Source: an uncultured Muribaculaceae bacterium
GTDB lineage: Bacteria > Bacteroidota > Bacteroidia > Bacteroidales > Muribaculaceae
Reading direction: 5' to 3'
NCBI GenBank assembly: GCA_934663645.1
Contig: CAKUKR010000001.1
Coordinates: 15,081 to 79,080, forward strand
DNA length: 64,000 bases
The notes under the pieces are model-generated. The model searched no databases and was not told the origin of the DNA. It worked only from the letters and a program-made list of their open reading frames with translations. Shown in pieces: positions 54,801-62,930 of the stretch. A program made the translations under genes and the position numbers. The first letter of the stretch is position 1, and each line of letters begins with the position of its first letter.

Positions 54801-56326
54801 CGCGTGGGCGCACCCTCGCCATCAATGGTGGAGGCGTATACGTCATAGCTCACGGCACGGCCGTTGGAGACGTAAGCCTCGTCGGTATATTCAGTTGCCG
54901 CAAGACGGTCAGCCACGGTGACGTTGTCAGTCACGCGCACCACGCGGTAGCGCAGCGAGGCAGCGTCAATCGCGCCGTTTGACGCGCCGGCGGTCACGGC
55001 AGTCCACGAGATGTGCGGCTGGCCAGCCTCGTTCTGCGTCAGCGTCACAGAGGCGGGTGCTGCGGGGATGTCGCGTCCGGCGAACACCTCCATTGCCAGA
55101 GCCTCGCCCCGGTCGGTGCTGTTGGCGACAGTTATAGTCACCTGCTGCGTCCCCTCGGCAAACGTGTACGCCTCGGAGGTGACACGCGCCCCGGGCTGCA
55201 CGTCATAGATGGCATGCTCCACGCCGCCTACCTCAATGATTATCGTCAGCGGCCCTGTGAGCGTGCCGCCGATGTGCGTCTTTGTCGGGGCAGTGAGCGT
55301 CACCGTGCCCAGCGGCGGGGTGTCGCCGGTAAACGAGAACGACACGTCAGAGACCTGCCCCGGAGCGTCGTCAGCTATCTCAAGGGGCAGCACATACAGC
55401 CCCGCGAAGCCCTGCTCGGTGGGGAATTGGCGTATCTGCGTCACTGCCTTCGACACCGGGTCAATGCTGTAGAGCGAGGAGATGTATGACCTCACGCCGC
55501 TCTGCATCTGCTCCGTGGTCACCAGTGCGTAGAGCAGCCCCGTGGAGGGGTCGTATGCCATGGTGTTGCGACGCTCAGGGTACACTTTCGGGCCGAACAG
55601 GTAGTCGTAGTCCTTGCCCTGCGCGTCAACAGTGCCCAGCTGCGTCGACGACAGCCAGTATACAGTGCCGTTTCCGTCAGCGGCACAAGCATATACCTCA
55701 CGCTCCATGAGGCGCAATTGTGTCGCCTCGGCGGTCGAGAGGCTGAACTTCGCGAATTTCTTGTATTCAGGCTGGTAGTCGTCCTCCGTATAGAAAAAGC
55801 CGTAGACCTGCCCTGTCTTCTCATCGTATGTCAGGTCTGCAGACACGTTGACCAGGTCAATCTCCTGCTTGGTGCCGATGCTGTTCCACGTCGAGGCGGA
55901 ATACTGGTTGTAATAGACATGCTCGAGGTCTTCGGAAGTGGAGATGCAGTACATCGTCTCCCCCTTCTTGACAGCGGCAATGACAGTCGAGAACGTCGAG
56001 TTGGCATGCTGCAAAGTCATCGAGCCGTCGTTGGCGTCGATGATGTAGAAGCCCGCATCGTCGCTGTCTGTCCAGCTGCTGTCGTATGTCTTCATCGCGC
56101 CGAGGCGCACCTTCACCGGCGGCACGCCCTCAAGGCGGCGCACCGGAGCGCGGCGTACAGCCACATCAGCCGCGTCGCCGCCCTCCGCCCCGGGCAACCG
56201 GGTGGACGAGGTCATAAGCTGCGCGGCTCTGCTGCCCCTGGCGCGTGTCTGCTCTGGGGTTCCCGTCTGCGCCGAAAGGGGCAATATGCCGCAAGCCAGC
56301 ATGAGCGGGATCAAGTATCGTTTCAT
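51821..56326 (-). CDS. Large secreted adhesin-like protein (jelly-roll/FN3 repeats) with sorting domain
   Basis: 1501 residues. Signal peptide 1-19. An N-terminal region (about 60-340) has beta-propeller-like stretches (DGSMTLQHANSTFSTVIAAV, STGLLYALVTTEQMQSGVRS). Fibronectin III-like units alternate with choice-of-anchor J/cleaved-adhesin jelly-rolls: WQYSASSKHMYYKYDE..., WTLDASGRNPVALDYSGDQG and NSDWAVSPMLNGQQQILSFY. The C-terminal ~70 residues (GKTVSRIAAAADSERISVAE then GVYILRVGTFARKVAVR) form a type IX-type sorting domain. The layout recalls the adhesin parts of gingipains and hemagglutinins, without a protease. It follows a small secreted-protein gene (56385-57044) by 58 bases in the same direction. 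Confidence 0.82.
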   Translation of the reverse strand: MKRYLIPLMLACGILPLSAQTGTPEQTRARGSRAAQLMTSSTRLPGAEGGDAADVAVRRAPVRRLEGVPPVKVRLGAMKTYDSSWTDSDDAGFYIIDANDGSMTLQHANSTFSTVIAAVKKGETMYCISTSEDLEHVYYNQYSASTWNSIGTKQEIDLVNVSADLTYDEKTGQVYGFFYTEDDYQPEYKKFAKFSLSTAEATQLRLMEREVYACAADGNGTVYWLSSTQLGTVDAQGKDYDYLFGPKVYPERRNTMAYDPSTGLLYALVTTEQMQSGVRSYISSLYSIDPVSKAVTQIRQFPTEQGFAGLYVLPLEIADDAPGQVSDVSFSFTGDTPPLGTVTLTAPTKTHIGGTLTGPLTIIIEVGGVEHAIYDVQPGARVTSEAYTFAEGTQQVTITVANSTDRGEALAMEVFAGRDIPAAPASVTLTQNEAGQPHISWTAVTAGASNGAIDAASLRYRVVRVTDNVTVADRLAATEYTDEAYVSNGRAVSYDVYASTIDGEGAPTRSNRLAIGVECTVPFAETFDTADDADLWTVEDLNGGATWQYSASSKHMYYKYDENRLPGDDWLYSPAIRLEAGKMYMLTYDYRSMMSSYPESFSVSLGTAATSAGMTRQLADHPQVKSGKVPDKGTAAFSVEAGGLYYIGFHETSAPNMYTLTLDNIALREISDKVPAAPALEITPGEGGALSATVTVTAPTADADGGTLEDLQRVVLMRADRAEAVKEFPSPAPGTALSFTDTDIAADGKYTYYAYGVNASGEGPETRVTAYIGKDDPGAVENLTLADVDGKPVLTWSAPTAGRNGGWFDASAMTYTVYRYFGDFDCLAQGLEATTLTDSELVIPAGEQLPASYVVRAVADGKNGVATESNYVLFGTPYAAPLTENFAGADMALYPWMSVTDEPLNSAWTLDASGRNPVALDYSGDQGLATFHSAGEVESGIGSWFISPKISLSAMESPVASFALYHSHIDGVTSAETVQLFASVEGADYAALSPAYDRDNGTTGWKRHTVDISQLPRDKWVRFAFKGTTACGADMYLDAFSIEEGCAVDAAVTAAQGPLRIAAGETADYVVTVNNYGVEDIPAGTVTMAEPGVEAVSAELPAIPAGERVQVTMSRTFAQGRHDLTFSVSVQDDGNAANNALPLTVNATEPLFPSPTALTGLQNADGAVELSWLPATARGAVTDDFESYEDWAIDGIGEWLMADRDYDQTVYINAGSVIPGAMTTYPNCTAPKAWQVCNAAAMGINIWAEGTPHSGDKMLMASASLNYVNSDWAVSPMLNGQQQILSFYAKAFTSQDTPAERMRVLYSTGSTVPEEFTALHTADYIEVPDTWTEYRYALPEGARRFAVQCVSDGAFALFLDDVTYNDCTVPVCTLTGYEVLREGEVIATVQEPRYTDASVPEGDKAQYAVRALYDKGASPAAEVTVQLSGMNGISADGISVAVEGRDIIVTGAAGQALTLAAADGKTVSRIAAAADSERISVAEQGVYILRVGTFARKVAVR

Positions 56327-56384
56327 GGTCGTATTGCGTGTATAGAGTTAGTTTGCTGTTGATAATCGGCGTGTCCCGGGGCTT

Positions 56385-57044
56385 CTATCTGCGCGACATC
56401 TGCTCCTCGTACAGGCTGACAACCTCCTGGCTGTACTCGTCGCCGCCCTCGGCAGCCTTGTAGAAGAGGGCACGCGCCACGTCGCGGTATTCCTCTGTGA
56501 TGTCGTCAAAACTGACCAGGATGTCCGCCATTGCTCTCATGGCCGGCACACACCCGCCCTTGGCAGCCATGACGATGTATTGCAGCGTCACCTCGCCGCG
56601 CTCGCCGGCGGTAGGGGAGGCCTGCACCGCACGTGCCAACGCCCAGTAGACGTTGGGATCGTCAGAGAAGAGGGCGGCGAACATCATCAGCTCGTCCTCG
56701 CCCATGTCCTCAAAGACCTCAGGGTCGTACTCCACCGGGGTGAGGTCGCTTATCTCCTCGGCGGTGAAAGGGAGCGTCTGCTCGGCATAGCCTGTGCTGT
56801 CCACGTCCACATATTCGATGAACTCCCCAGGGACAACAGAGTCCTCTGCCACCCATGCAGTGTCCATGTCGGCGTATATGTCCTCGTCATATACCACCAC
56901 AGAGTCCATGTCATAGTCGAGAGTGTCGATATACTCATACTGGTCAGCATGAGAAGAGCAGCGGGCAGAGCCGCCGCTTTGCGCCAGCGACGCGCCGCAG
57001 CACAGGGCGGCGCAAGCAGCGATGAAAAGGAAGATTTTTCGCAT
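56385..57044 (-). CDS. Small secreted Sel1/TPR-like protein of unknown function
   Basis: 219 residues from the ATG at 57042-57044 (MRKIFLFIAACAALCCGASL), where a signal peptide begins; an upstream in-frame ATG would lie before the promoter's -7 box (57106-57113). The middle is Asp/Tyr-rich (YEYIDTLDYDMDSVVVYDED) and the end has helix pairs resembling Sel1-like repeats (LQYIVMAAKGGCVPAMRAMA, ARALFYKAAEGGDEYSQEVV). It is the first gene of a pair with the large adhesin-like protein. No function can be named. Confidence 0.7.
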   Translation of the reverse strand: MRKIFLFIAACAALCCGASLAQSGGSARCSSHADQYEYIDTLDYDMDSVVVYDEDIYADMDTAWVAEDSVVPGEFIEYVDVDSTGYAEQTLPFTAEEISDLTPVEYDPEVFEDMGEDELMMFAALFSDDPNVYWALARAVQASPTAGERGEVTLQYIVMAAKGGCVPAMRAMADILVSFDDITEEYRDVARALFYKAAEGGDEYSQEVVSLYEEQMSRR

Positions 57045-57080
57045 ATTCGTTAGTTTGTCTATTAAAAAAAATGCACACGG

Positions 57081-57094
57081 CTGCCGAAAGGCAG
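57081..57094 (-). promoter_or_regulatory. Small 5' UTR stem-loop
   Basis: A 5-bp perfect stem (CTGCC/GGCAG) with a 4-base loop lies between the -7 element and the start of the 57044 gene. It could affect mRNA stability; nothing more can be said. Confidence 0.3.
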
Positions 57095-57105
57095 GACGCA
57101 CGTTG

Positions 57106-57113
57106 CAAAGATA
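57106..57113 (-). promoter_or_regulatory. -7 promoter element of the 57044 gene
   Basis: Minus strand reads TATCTTTG, a full match to TAnnTTTG, about 60 bases before the chosen ATG. It supports the start at 57044, since the longer frame would begin upstream of it. Confidence 0.5.
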
Positions 57114-57218
57114 CTTATAATTATTCACATAATGGCCTTTTGAGGTCATTATTATCGCCAAAAAGGCAAAATGTCCTGCCCAAACAGTGCTTCTGCAAGA
57201 ACAATTACATCAGGAGAT

Positions 57219-57250
57219 TATGCTCCGTATGGATATTATTCCTACATTTG
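57219..57250 (+). promoter_or_regulatory. Promoter of the 57292 gene
   Basis: TATG (57219-57222, one base from TTTG), a 20-base spacer and TACATTTG (57243-57250, a full match to TAnnTTTG). It rules out an earlier start at 57187 for the gene that follows. Confidence 0.6.
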
Positions 57251-57291
57251 CATCTGATTACCAACAATGCCCCACACAAATGCCAACAAAA

Positions 57292-57972
57292 ATGAATACA
57301 CGGATTTTCCGATGCGTCATAGCCCTTGTGTGCGTTGCCTTGTCATCAGTCGCAAACGCAGCAAACGACAAGGCAACAGAGCCTGTGACCGCCGAAACCT
57401 ACGAATACGGACCAGGAATAATTGATGCGTATATCGGACTGAAAAACAACACCGATGATACTGTAACAAGTCTAAGTTTCCAGATTTCATATTTCGACAT
57501 GGACGGAAACCAGCTTGACTACGAAGACTTCAACACTCACACCGCAATAGAGCCGGGGCTTGCCAAGAAAGTCAAGATACCGGCCAACGAGCCGCTGCGG
57601 TATTCCAAGTATATGCGCGATTTCAAAATCAAATTCAGGCTGAAAGCGGTCAACGGCAAGGCGGTAAGCGGCGACTGGCAAATCCCCTCAAAAGACAAAG
57701 ACATTGAGCCGACAACCAGACCTGCAAATCCCCCCATTCCACCTGCATACGAAAGGACAAGCGGTTTCAGCGGCCTTATGATGGTAATAATCATGGGCAT
57801 ACCGTTGCTCGGCATATTAGCCGGGTTGTACGTACTTGTGGCATCAATGGCAAAACGGCGTAACCGCAGCGCTGCCTTGTGGGTGCTTATAGCCCTTGTC
57901 TCCACGCCAGTTCTCGCGGCAGTCATCCTGCTGTGCATCGGCAGCGACACCCACAACCAGCCACGCTCATAG
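57292..57972 (+). CDS. Small secreted/membrane protein of unknown function
   Basis: 226 residues from the ATG at 57292 (MNTRIFRCVIALVCVALSSV, signal peptide); an ATG four codons earlier is also possible. The first half (about 25-130) looks like an Ig-like beta domain (YIGLKNNTDDTVTSLSFQIS, YFDMDGNQLDYEDF), then a Pro-rich linker, then two membrane helices near the C-terminus (LMMVIIMGIPLLGILAGLYV; LWVLIALVSTPVLAAVILLC). It has its own promoter and is divergent from the 57044 gene. No family recognised. Confidence 0.65.
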   Translation: MNTRIFRCVIALVCVALSSVANAANDKATEPVTAETYEYGPGIIDAYIGLKNNTDDTVTSLSFQISYFDMDGNQLDYEDFNTHTAIEPGLAKKVKIPANEPLRYSKYMRDFKIKFRLKAVNGKAVSGDWQIPSKDKDIEPTTRPANPPIPPAYERTSGFSGLMMVIIMGIPLLGILAGLYVLVASMAKRRNRSAALWVLIALVSTPVLAAVILLCIGSDTHNQPRS

Positions 57973-58001
57973 TTTTGCATGCGGGGCGCGGCGAGGGCGG
58001 T

Positions 58002-58032
58002 TTTGCCGTTACGGGGAAAAATTGTAATTTTG
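58002..58032 (+). promoter_or_regulatory. Consensus promoter of the acyltransferase operon
   Basis: TTTG (58002-58005), a 19-base spacer and TAATTTTG (58025-58032) match the Bacteroidales consensus in full. The ATG is 68 bases after the -7 box, so it probably drives the acyltransferase, sigma-54 regulator, lptE, and perhaps secG. Confidence 0.8.
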
Positions 58033-58099
58033 CGCATACATTGGCGCAGGTGCGCGCGGATCGGGATTTACGCCCGCGCTGCCCCCTAATCAGTTTGAT

Positions 58100-58948
58100 A
58101 TGCAAGACAATACAGAGCTGCCGATACGGCCTGACGTGCTGAATTTCGACGACATAAAGAAGATGGCCCCGGCGCTGGCGAAACACCGCCGCCTTGTCGA
58201 GCGTGTCATGCACTGGCTGTGGGTGGATCGCGTCAACCAGGTGCACGGCCGCTATTGCGACACTCCCGGGGCGGAGTTCTCGCACCGTCTGGTCGAGGAG
58301 GAATTCAAGATAAAGCTGCGCATCGACAACATCGAGGCGCTCAAGCAGTTCCCCGCAGGAGCGTTCATCACCGTCAGCAACCACCCCTTCGGTGGCATGG
58401 ACGGCATACTGCTCATACACATCGTCTCCTCGCTGCGCCCGGAATACCGAGTGATGGTCAACTTCTTCCTCAACAACCTGCGGGCGATGCGGCCGTCATT
58501 CATCGCCGTTGACCCCTCCGCCAGCGCCGACCCGGAAAAGCGGCGCATCTCGATGCTCGGCATACGCGAGGCAATAGCGCAGGTGCGTGCCGGCAAGCCC
58601 CTGGGCTTCTTCCCCGCAGGCGCGGTCTCAAAGCTGCAGCGCAACCTCCGCATCGCCGACCGACAGTGGCAGCCCTCCGTAATACGCCTGATACGCCAGC
58701 TCCATGTGCCGGTAGTGCCGATTTACTTTCACGGGCACAACAGCGCATTCTCCAATATCCTCGGGGTGATAGACTGGCGTCTGCGCACACTGCGCCTCCC
58801 ACGCGAAGTGTTCCGTATGCGAGGCCGCAAGGTGCACGTCAGCATAGGCGACCCTATCATGCCCCAGCAGCAGGACGAGTGCAGCACCATTGAGGAGCTG
58901 GGGGCGATGCTGCGACAAAAGACCTATTCACTATCCTCGATAAAATGA
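58100..58948 (+). CDS. PlsC-type lysophospholipid acyltransferase family protein
   Basis: 282 residues. The acyltransferase motif is SNHPFGGMDG (His-x5-Asp form), with further conserved blocks VDPSASADPEKR and LGFFPAGAVSKLQR and VPVVPIYFHGHNSAF. This resembles the 'putative hemolysin' or ornithine/glycine-lipid type acyltransferases of Bacteroidetes more than PlsC itself. It works at the inner membrane on a lipid acceptor; which one is unknown. Its stop overlaps the sigma-54 regulator start by 4 bases. Confidence 0.85.
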   Translation: MQDNTELPIRPDVLNFDDIKKMAPALAKHRRLVERVMHWLWVDRVNQVHGRYCDTPGAEFSHRLVEEEFKIKLRIDNIEALKQFPAGAFITVSNHPFGGMDGILLIHIVSSLRPEYRVMVNFFLNNLRAMRPSFIAVDPSASADPEKRRISMLGIREAIAQVRAGKPLGFFPAGAVSKLQRNLRIADRQWQPSVIRLIRQLHVPVVPIYFHGHNSAFSNILGVIDWRLRTLRLPREVFRMRGRKVHVSIGDPIMPQQQDECSTIEELGAMLRQKTYSLSSIK

Positions 58949-60222
58949 AAACAAACGGGGCGGCAGCCTGCATGCCCCCGCAAAACACGATTATGAAGCA
59001 ACACGAAGTCATTAGCCTCGCAGACGACCCAAAGGTGACGGAAGCGAAAAGAAGATTCTCGATAATAGGCAATTCGCAGGCTCTGCTCGAAGCTGTGGGG
59101 CGAGCCGTGCGCGTTGCCCCGATTGACCTGTCGGTGCTGGTAAACGGCGAGAGCGGAAGCGGCAAGGAGTTCTTCCCGAAAATCATACACCATTTCGGCT
59201 CGCGCAAGCACAAGAAATACATCGCCGTCAACTGCGGCGCAATCCCCGAGGGAACTATCGACTCCGAGCTGTTCGGCCATGAGAAAGGCTCGTTCACTGG
59301 AGCAATATCAGACCGCAAGGGGTATTTCGAGGAGGCCGACGGCGGCACAATATTCCTCGACGAGGTGGCTGAGCTGCCCATGACTACACAGGCGCGGCTG
59401 CTGCGTGTGCTCGAGACCGGCGAATTCCTGAAAGTCGGCTCGTCAAAGGTGCAGAAAACCGACATCCGCATCGTCGCCGCAACCAACGTTGACCTCCCCG
59501 AAGCTGTCGCCAAGGGGAAGTTCCGCGAAGACCTGTACTACCGCCTCTCGACAATACACATTGTAGTCCCCAACCTCCACGACCGCGGCGACGACATCAT
59601 GCTGCTGGCACGCAAGTTTGCCAACGACTTCTCCGAGAAGTACATGACACCCCCTATCACATTCAGCACCGACGCCCGCAGGTACATGCTGCTGTACCGC
59701 TGGCCAGGCAACGTGCGCCAACTCAAGAACGTCGTGGAGCAGCTCGCCCTGTTCGAGTCCGGACGCGAGGTGGACCGCCGCACTCTCATGGAAAGCCTCC
59801 CCGCCTCGTCTTCAATTGACAATTCCCTCATCGTCCGCGAGAGGACACACTCCTACGAAACGGAACGCGAAATGCTCTGGCAGGTCATCGCCGCAATGAA
59901 GGCTGAAATGGAAGCCATGTCGGCACGGATCGAAACCCTGTCGTCGGGGCAGTCCGCCGCGCAGTCCTCTGCCCCCGCCACGCTGCGCCACATCATCGGC
60001 CTGACAGACGTGGAAGAGCCGGCTGTAGAGACCCTGCCGGCCGAGACTGTGGAAGCCCCTCGCGACATGGAACGAAACGCCGAGCGTGAAACCATCATCG
60101 ACGCACTGCGCCGCAACAAGGGCAACAAAAGCCGCGCAGCTGCCGACCTGGGCATCTCTGAAAGGACCATATACCGCAAAATCAAAGAGTTGAACATACC
60201 CCAGAAACTCGCCAAGGAATGA
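58945..60222 (+). CDS. Sigma-54-dependent enhancer-binding regulator (AAA+ and Fis-type HTH)
   Basis: 425 residues; a second ATG at 58993 (MKQHEVISLADDPKVTEAKR) is an alternative start. The AAA+ core has Walker A NGESGSGKE (67-75), GSFTGA at 115-120 (the loop that contacts sigma-54, with Ser for the usual Ala), Walker B GGTIFLDE (133-140) and YRWPGNVRQLKN. A Fis-type HTH lies at about 385-420 (RRNKGNKSRAAADLGISERT). There is no receiver or other clear N-terminal sensor domain, so input is probably by protein partner or by expression level. It is coupled to the acyltransferase gene and overlaps lptE by 4 bases, a conserved Bacteroidetes arrangement. Confidence 0.94.
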   Translation: MKTNGAAACMPPQNTIMKQHEVISLADDPKVTEAKRRFSIIGNSQALLEAVGRAVRVAPIDLSVLVNGESGSGKEFFPKIIHHFGSRKHKKYIAVNCGAIPEGTIDSELFGHEKGSFTGAISDRKGYFEEADGGTIFLDEVAELPMTTQARLLRVLETGEFLKVGSSKVQKTDIRIVAATNVDLPEAVAKGKFREDLYYRLSTIHIVVPNLHDRGDDIMLLARKFANDFSEKYMTPPITFSTDARRYMLLYRWPGNVRQLKNVVEQLALFESGREVDRRTLMESLPASSSIDNSLIVRERTHSYETEREMLWQVIAAMKAEMEAMSARIETLSSGQSAAQSSAPATLRHIIGLTDVEEPAVETLPAETVEAPRDMERNAERETIIDALRRNKGNKSRAAADLGISERTIYRKIKELNIPQKLAKE

Positions 60223-60755
60223 AAGCCATACGCCGCAAATACGCCGTCAAAGCCGCTCTGACGCTCTTCGCCATAGCCGCCACGCCGCTTTTCACGTCGT
60301 GCGTGCCGAGGTACACACTAAACGGCTCGGCAATAAACTATGACATTTACAAGAGCATCAGCATCGGCGAGTTCCCGATACGCGCCGCGCTGGTATACCC
60401 GCCGCTGCAGCAGACTTTCGAGAACACTCTGCGCGATGCCGTGGCGCGGCAGACACGCCTGCAGGTTATCGACAACAATGCCGACATGAGCCTCACCGGC
60501 GAGATAACCGGCTACTCCCTCTCTCCCCAGTCCGTTGGCGAGGACGCTTACGCCACACAGACTCGCCTCACCATAACGGTGCGCGTGAAATACACCGATG
60601 CCGCCAACCCCGCAAACAACGTGGACCAGTCGTTCTCGGCATACCGCGACTTCTCAAGCTCGGTAATGCTCACAGACGTGCAGGACGACCTGTGCACCGA
60701 AATTTCCAAGGAGCTGGTAGACCTGATATTCAACGCCACTCTGGGCAACTGGTAA
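60219..60755 (+). CDS. lptE: LPS assembly lipoprotein LptE-like
   Basis: 178 residues with a lipoprotein signal (KAALTLFAIAATPLFTS then Cys27). The domain runs from YTLNGSAINYDIYKSISIGE through FENTLRDAVARQTRLQVIDN to an end at DLIFNATLGNW. The pattern fits Bacteroidetes LptE, the plug lipoprotein of the LptD outer-membrane LPS translocon. Its place between the sigma-54 regulator and secG supports the call. It overlaps the regulator by 4 bases. Confidence 0.85.
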   Translation: MKAIRRKYAVKAALTLFAIAATPLFTSCVPRYTLNGSAINYDIYKSISIGEFPIRAALVYPPLQQTFENTLRDAVARQTRLQVIDNNADMSLTGEITGYSLSPQSVGEDAYATQTRLTITVRVKYTDAANPANNVDQSFSAYRDFSSSVMLTDVQDDLCTEISKELVDLIFNATLGNW

Positions 60756-60765
60756 CGAATGAAGC

Positions 60766-61428
60766 ATGGAAACAATTGAACTGTTGCGCGAAATCATCGA
60801 GGGCAGCCATGTCCCCACAGCCGCCGAGGCTGAAGAGCTGTCACGCATCTGGCCGGCGTGCATAGTCCCTGATGCCGCACTCCTGCTGCAGGGCGACGCG
60901 GAAGATGACACCGCTGCCAAGGCCCGCATTGCCGCCGGGCTGGGAGACCGCGACGCCTTGTTCCGCCTGCTGGGCAAGGACGGCGACGTGTTTGACAATT
61001 TCTACCCCGACCCTCGGCATACAGCCCCCTCGACTGAAGACACAATTGACGCCTTCCTCGGCAAATTCTCCCACGGCGACCCGTCCCGCGAGGCAAAAGC
61101 CGCCGAACAGGCCATCTTCAACCCCGCTCCCGACGACTACCTCTCCTCGCTCGCCGCAGAGCAGTCCGAGCCAGCGCCGGCAGAGGACATTGCACCGGCA
61201 GCCGAAGACGAGCCGAAGACCGGGCCGCAGCAGACAGCAGCAGAGCCGCCCGCACCCGCGTCGCTGTCCGAAAGTTTCGCCCGCGTCATGATCAAAAACC
61301 GCAATTACGGCAAGGCTCTCGAAATTATTCAGGCGATTAGCTTGAATAATCCGGAAAAAAGTGCTTACTTTGCAGACCAAATCCGTTTCCTGAAAAAACT
61401 GATTATTAACGACAATAACAAGCGATAA
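60766..61428 (+). CDS. Conserved TPR-like protein between lptE and secG
   Basis: 220 residues. The N-terminal half is helical (METIELLREIIEGSHVPTAA), the middle is Pro/Ala/Glu-rich and probably disordered, and the end (ARVMIKNRNYGKALEIIQAI, YFADQIRFLKKLI) looks like a single TPR. A protein of this kind sits between lptE and secG in other Bacteroidales. No signal peptide is seen, so it is probably cytoplasmic. Function unknown. secG starts 3 bases after it. Confidence 0.7.
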   Translation: METIELLREIIEGSHVPTAAEAEELSRIWPACIVPDAALLLQGDAEDDTAAKARIAAGLGDRDALFRLLGKDGDVFDNFYPDPRHTAPSTEDTIDAFLGKFSHGDPSREAKAAEQAIFNPAPDDYLSSLAAEQSEPAPAEDIAPAAEDEPKTGPQQTAAEPPAPASLSESFARVMIKNRNYGKALEIIQAISLNNPEKSAYFADQIRFLKKLIINDNNKR

Positions 61429-61431
61429 AAA

Positions 61432-61806
61432 ATGTACATCTTATTATGCATCGTCATCGTGATTGCCTGCCTTCTTCTCATCGGCGCTGTGCTGATACAG
61501 AAGTCAAAGGGAGGCGGTCTGGCATCTGACTACTCGAGCGGCAACCAGTACATGGGCTACCGCAAGACCACAGACTTCATCGAGAAGGCCACCTGGACGC
61601 TCGCCATCGTCATCTGCCTGGCAAGCATCCTCGGCGCATTCGCGGTCAAGGCTCCCCTGACATCAGATGTCCGCCCCGCCACACCGACGCAGACCACTGC
61701 ACCGGCAGCTGCACCTTCGACTACAGCTCCCGCTCCCAAGCCCGCTGCTGCACCGGCACAGGCACCTGCGCCCGCAGCAGAGCAGCCGGCTGCTCCCGCC
61801 AAGTAA
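61432..61806 (+). CDS. secG: Preprotein translocase subunit SecG
   Basis: 124 residues: two membrane helices (YILLCIVIVIACLLLIGAVL; WTLAIVICLASILGAFAV) joined by the conserved IQKSKGGGLASDYSS loop. The C-terminal Pro/Ala-rich tail (PAPKPAAAPAQAPAPAAEQP) is common in Bacteroidetes SecG. It works in the SecYEG channel. A hairpin follows (61837-61869). Confidence 0.93.
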   Translation: MYILLCIVIVIACLLLIGAVLIQKSKGGGLASDYSSGNQYMGYRKTTDFIEKATWTLAIVICLASILGAFAVKAPLTSDVRPATPTQTTAPAAAPSTTAPAPKPAAAPAQAPAPAAEQPAAPAK

Positions 61807-61836
61807 GCAACGGACGCGAGACAACGACAATAACAG

Positions 61837-61869
61837 CACACTGCTCCCCGCACCCGGGGAGGCGGTGTG
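61837..61869 (+). terminator. Strong hairpin after secG
   Basis: An 8-bp outer stem (61837-61844 with 61862-61869, one G-T pair) and 6-bp inner stem (61845-61850 with 61855-61860), separated by one bulged G, enclose a 4-base loop. Only a weak T-rich stretch follows. It marks the border between the conserved secG operon and the methyltransferase gene. Confidence 0.6.
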
Positions 61870-61909
61870 TCTTGTCGTATCAAACACAACAGTCTATAAT
61901 TCGCAGCTT

Positions 61910-62899
61910 ATGACCACAATAACCAAAGAAAAAGCACCTCGCAACAGGACACTCTCCGTCTCGGAAGAGGAAATACCCACTCTGGAAACGTATCTGTCGT
62001 CTCGCGAAGAGTTGACAGACCAATTTCGCGACGACATGATAGTCAACGGCGACATATACGACTGTATCGACCTGATACCAAATGAGTATTTCGACCTGAT
62101 AATCATAGATCCACCATATAATCTGGACAAGAATTTCCACGGCAACAAGTTCTCGTCAATGTCCTCCGACGAGTATGAGGACTACCTGCGCAGCTGGCTG
62201 TACAAGGTATGCGACAAGCTGAAACCCGGGGGCTCGCTGTACATGTGCGGCGACTGGAAGTGTTCAGCATCAATGAAGCGCGTCCTCGACGAAAAGCTCG
62301 CCGTAATCAACCGCATATCCTGGCAGCGCGAAAAGGGGCGCGGAGCGCGTGGCAACTGGAAAAACGGCATGGAAGATATTTGGTTTGCGGTCAAAGACCC
62401 CAAGAACTACTATTTTGACGTGGACGCCGTCATGATGAAGCGGCGTGTACTAGCCCCGTACCGCGTAGACGGCAAGCCGAAAGACTGGCAGGAAACACAG
62501 TCCGGCAATTTCCGCAAGACGTATCCATCCAATTTTTGGGACGACATAAGCATCCCATTCTGGTCTATGCCCGAAAATACAGACCACCCCACCCAAAAGC
62601 CGGAGAAGCTGTACGCTAAGCTCATACTGGCTTCGTCTCGTGAGGGCGACAGGATATTCGACCCGTTCCTCGGCAGCGGCACTGCCGCCGTGGTCGCCAA
62701 AAAGCTCGGACGGCACTGCATCGGCGTGGAAATCAACCGCGAATACTGCCTGTGGGCAGCAAAGCGGCTGCGCGGTGCTGCAGAAGACAGCACAATTCAG
62801 GGGTATTCAGACGGTGTTTTCTGGGAGCGAAACACCCTCGCAGAGCAGAAACGGAAAGCAACCATTCCAGTAGCCAGAACTGAGCCAACTCTCTTTTAA
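61910..62899 (+). CDS. Type II site-specific DNA methyltransferase (beta-class, adenine-N6 type)
   Basis: 329 residues from the ATG at 61910 (MTTITKEKAPRNRTLSVSEE); an earlier in-frame start would run through the secG end and terminator and is rejected. The catalytic motif IV DPPY is at 67-70 and the SAM-binding motif DPFLGSGTA at 251-259, with HPTQKPEKL at 226-234. Motif IV before motif I is the beta order (as in HinfI-like enzymes), and DPPY suits N6-adenine, or possibly N4-cytosine, methylation. It sits directly before a probable restriction endonuclease gene whose frame overlaps its end. Confidence 0.9.
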   Translation: MTTITKEKAPRNRTLSVSEEEIPTLETYLSSREELTDQFRDDMIVNGDIYDCIDLIPNEYFDLIIIDPPYNLDKNFHGNKFSSMSSDEYEDYLRSWLYKVCDKLKPGGSLYMCGDWKCSASMKRVLDEKLAVINRISWQREKGRGARGNWKNGMEDIWFAVKDPKNYYFDVDAVMMKRRVLAPYRVDGKPKDWQETQSGNFRKTYPSNFWDDISIPFWSMPENTDHPTQKPEKLYAKLILASSREGDRIFDPFLGSGTAAVVAKKLGRHCIGVEINREYCLWAAKRLRGAAEDSTIQGYSDGVFWERNTLAEQKRKATIPVARTEPTLF

Positions 62900-62930
62900 C
62901 TGGCCTCTGCTGACGAATTACATTGAGACA

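Noticed and set aside
61667..61909. Longer start for the DNA methyltransferase
   Set aside because: It would overlap secG and cross the hairpin at 61837-61869, giving a His/Arg/Leu-rich stretch unlike the family.
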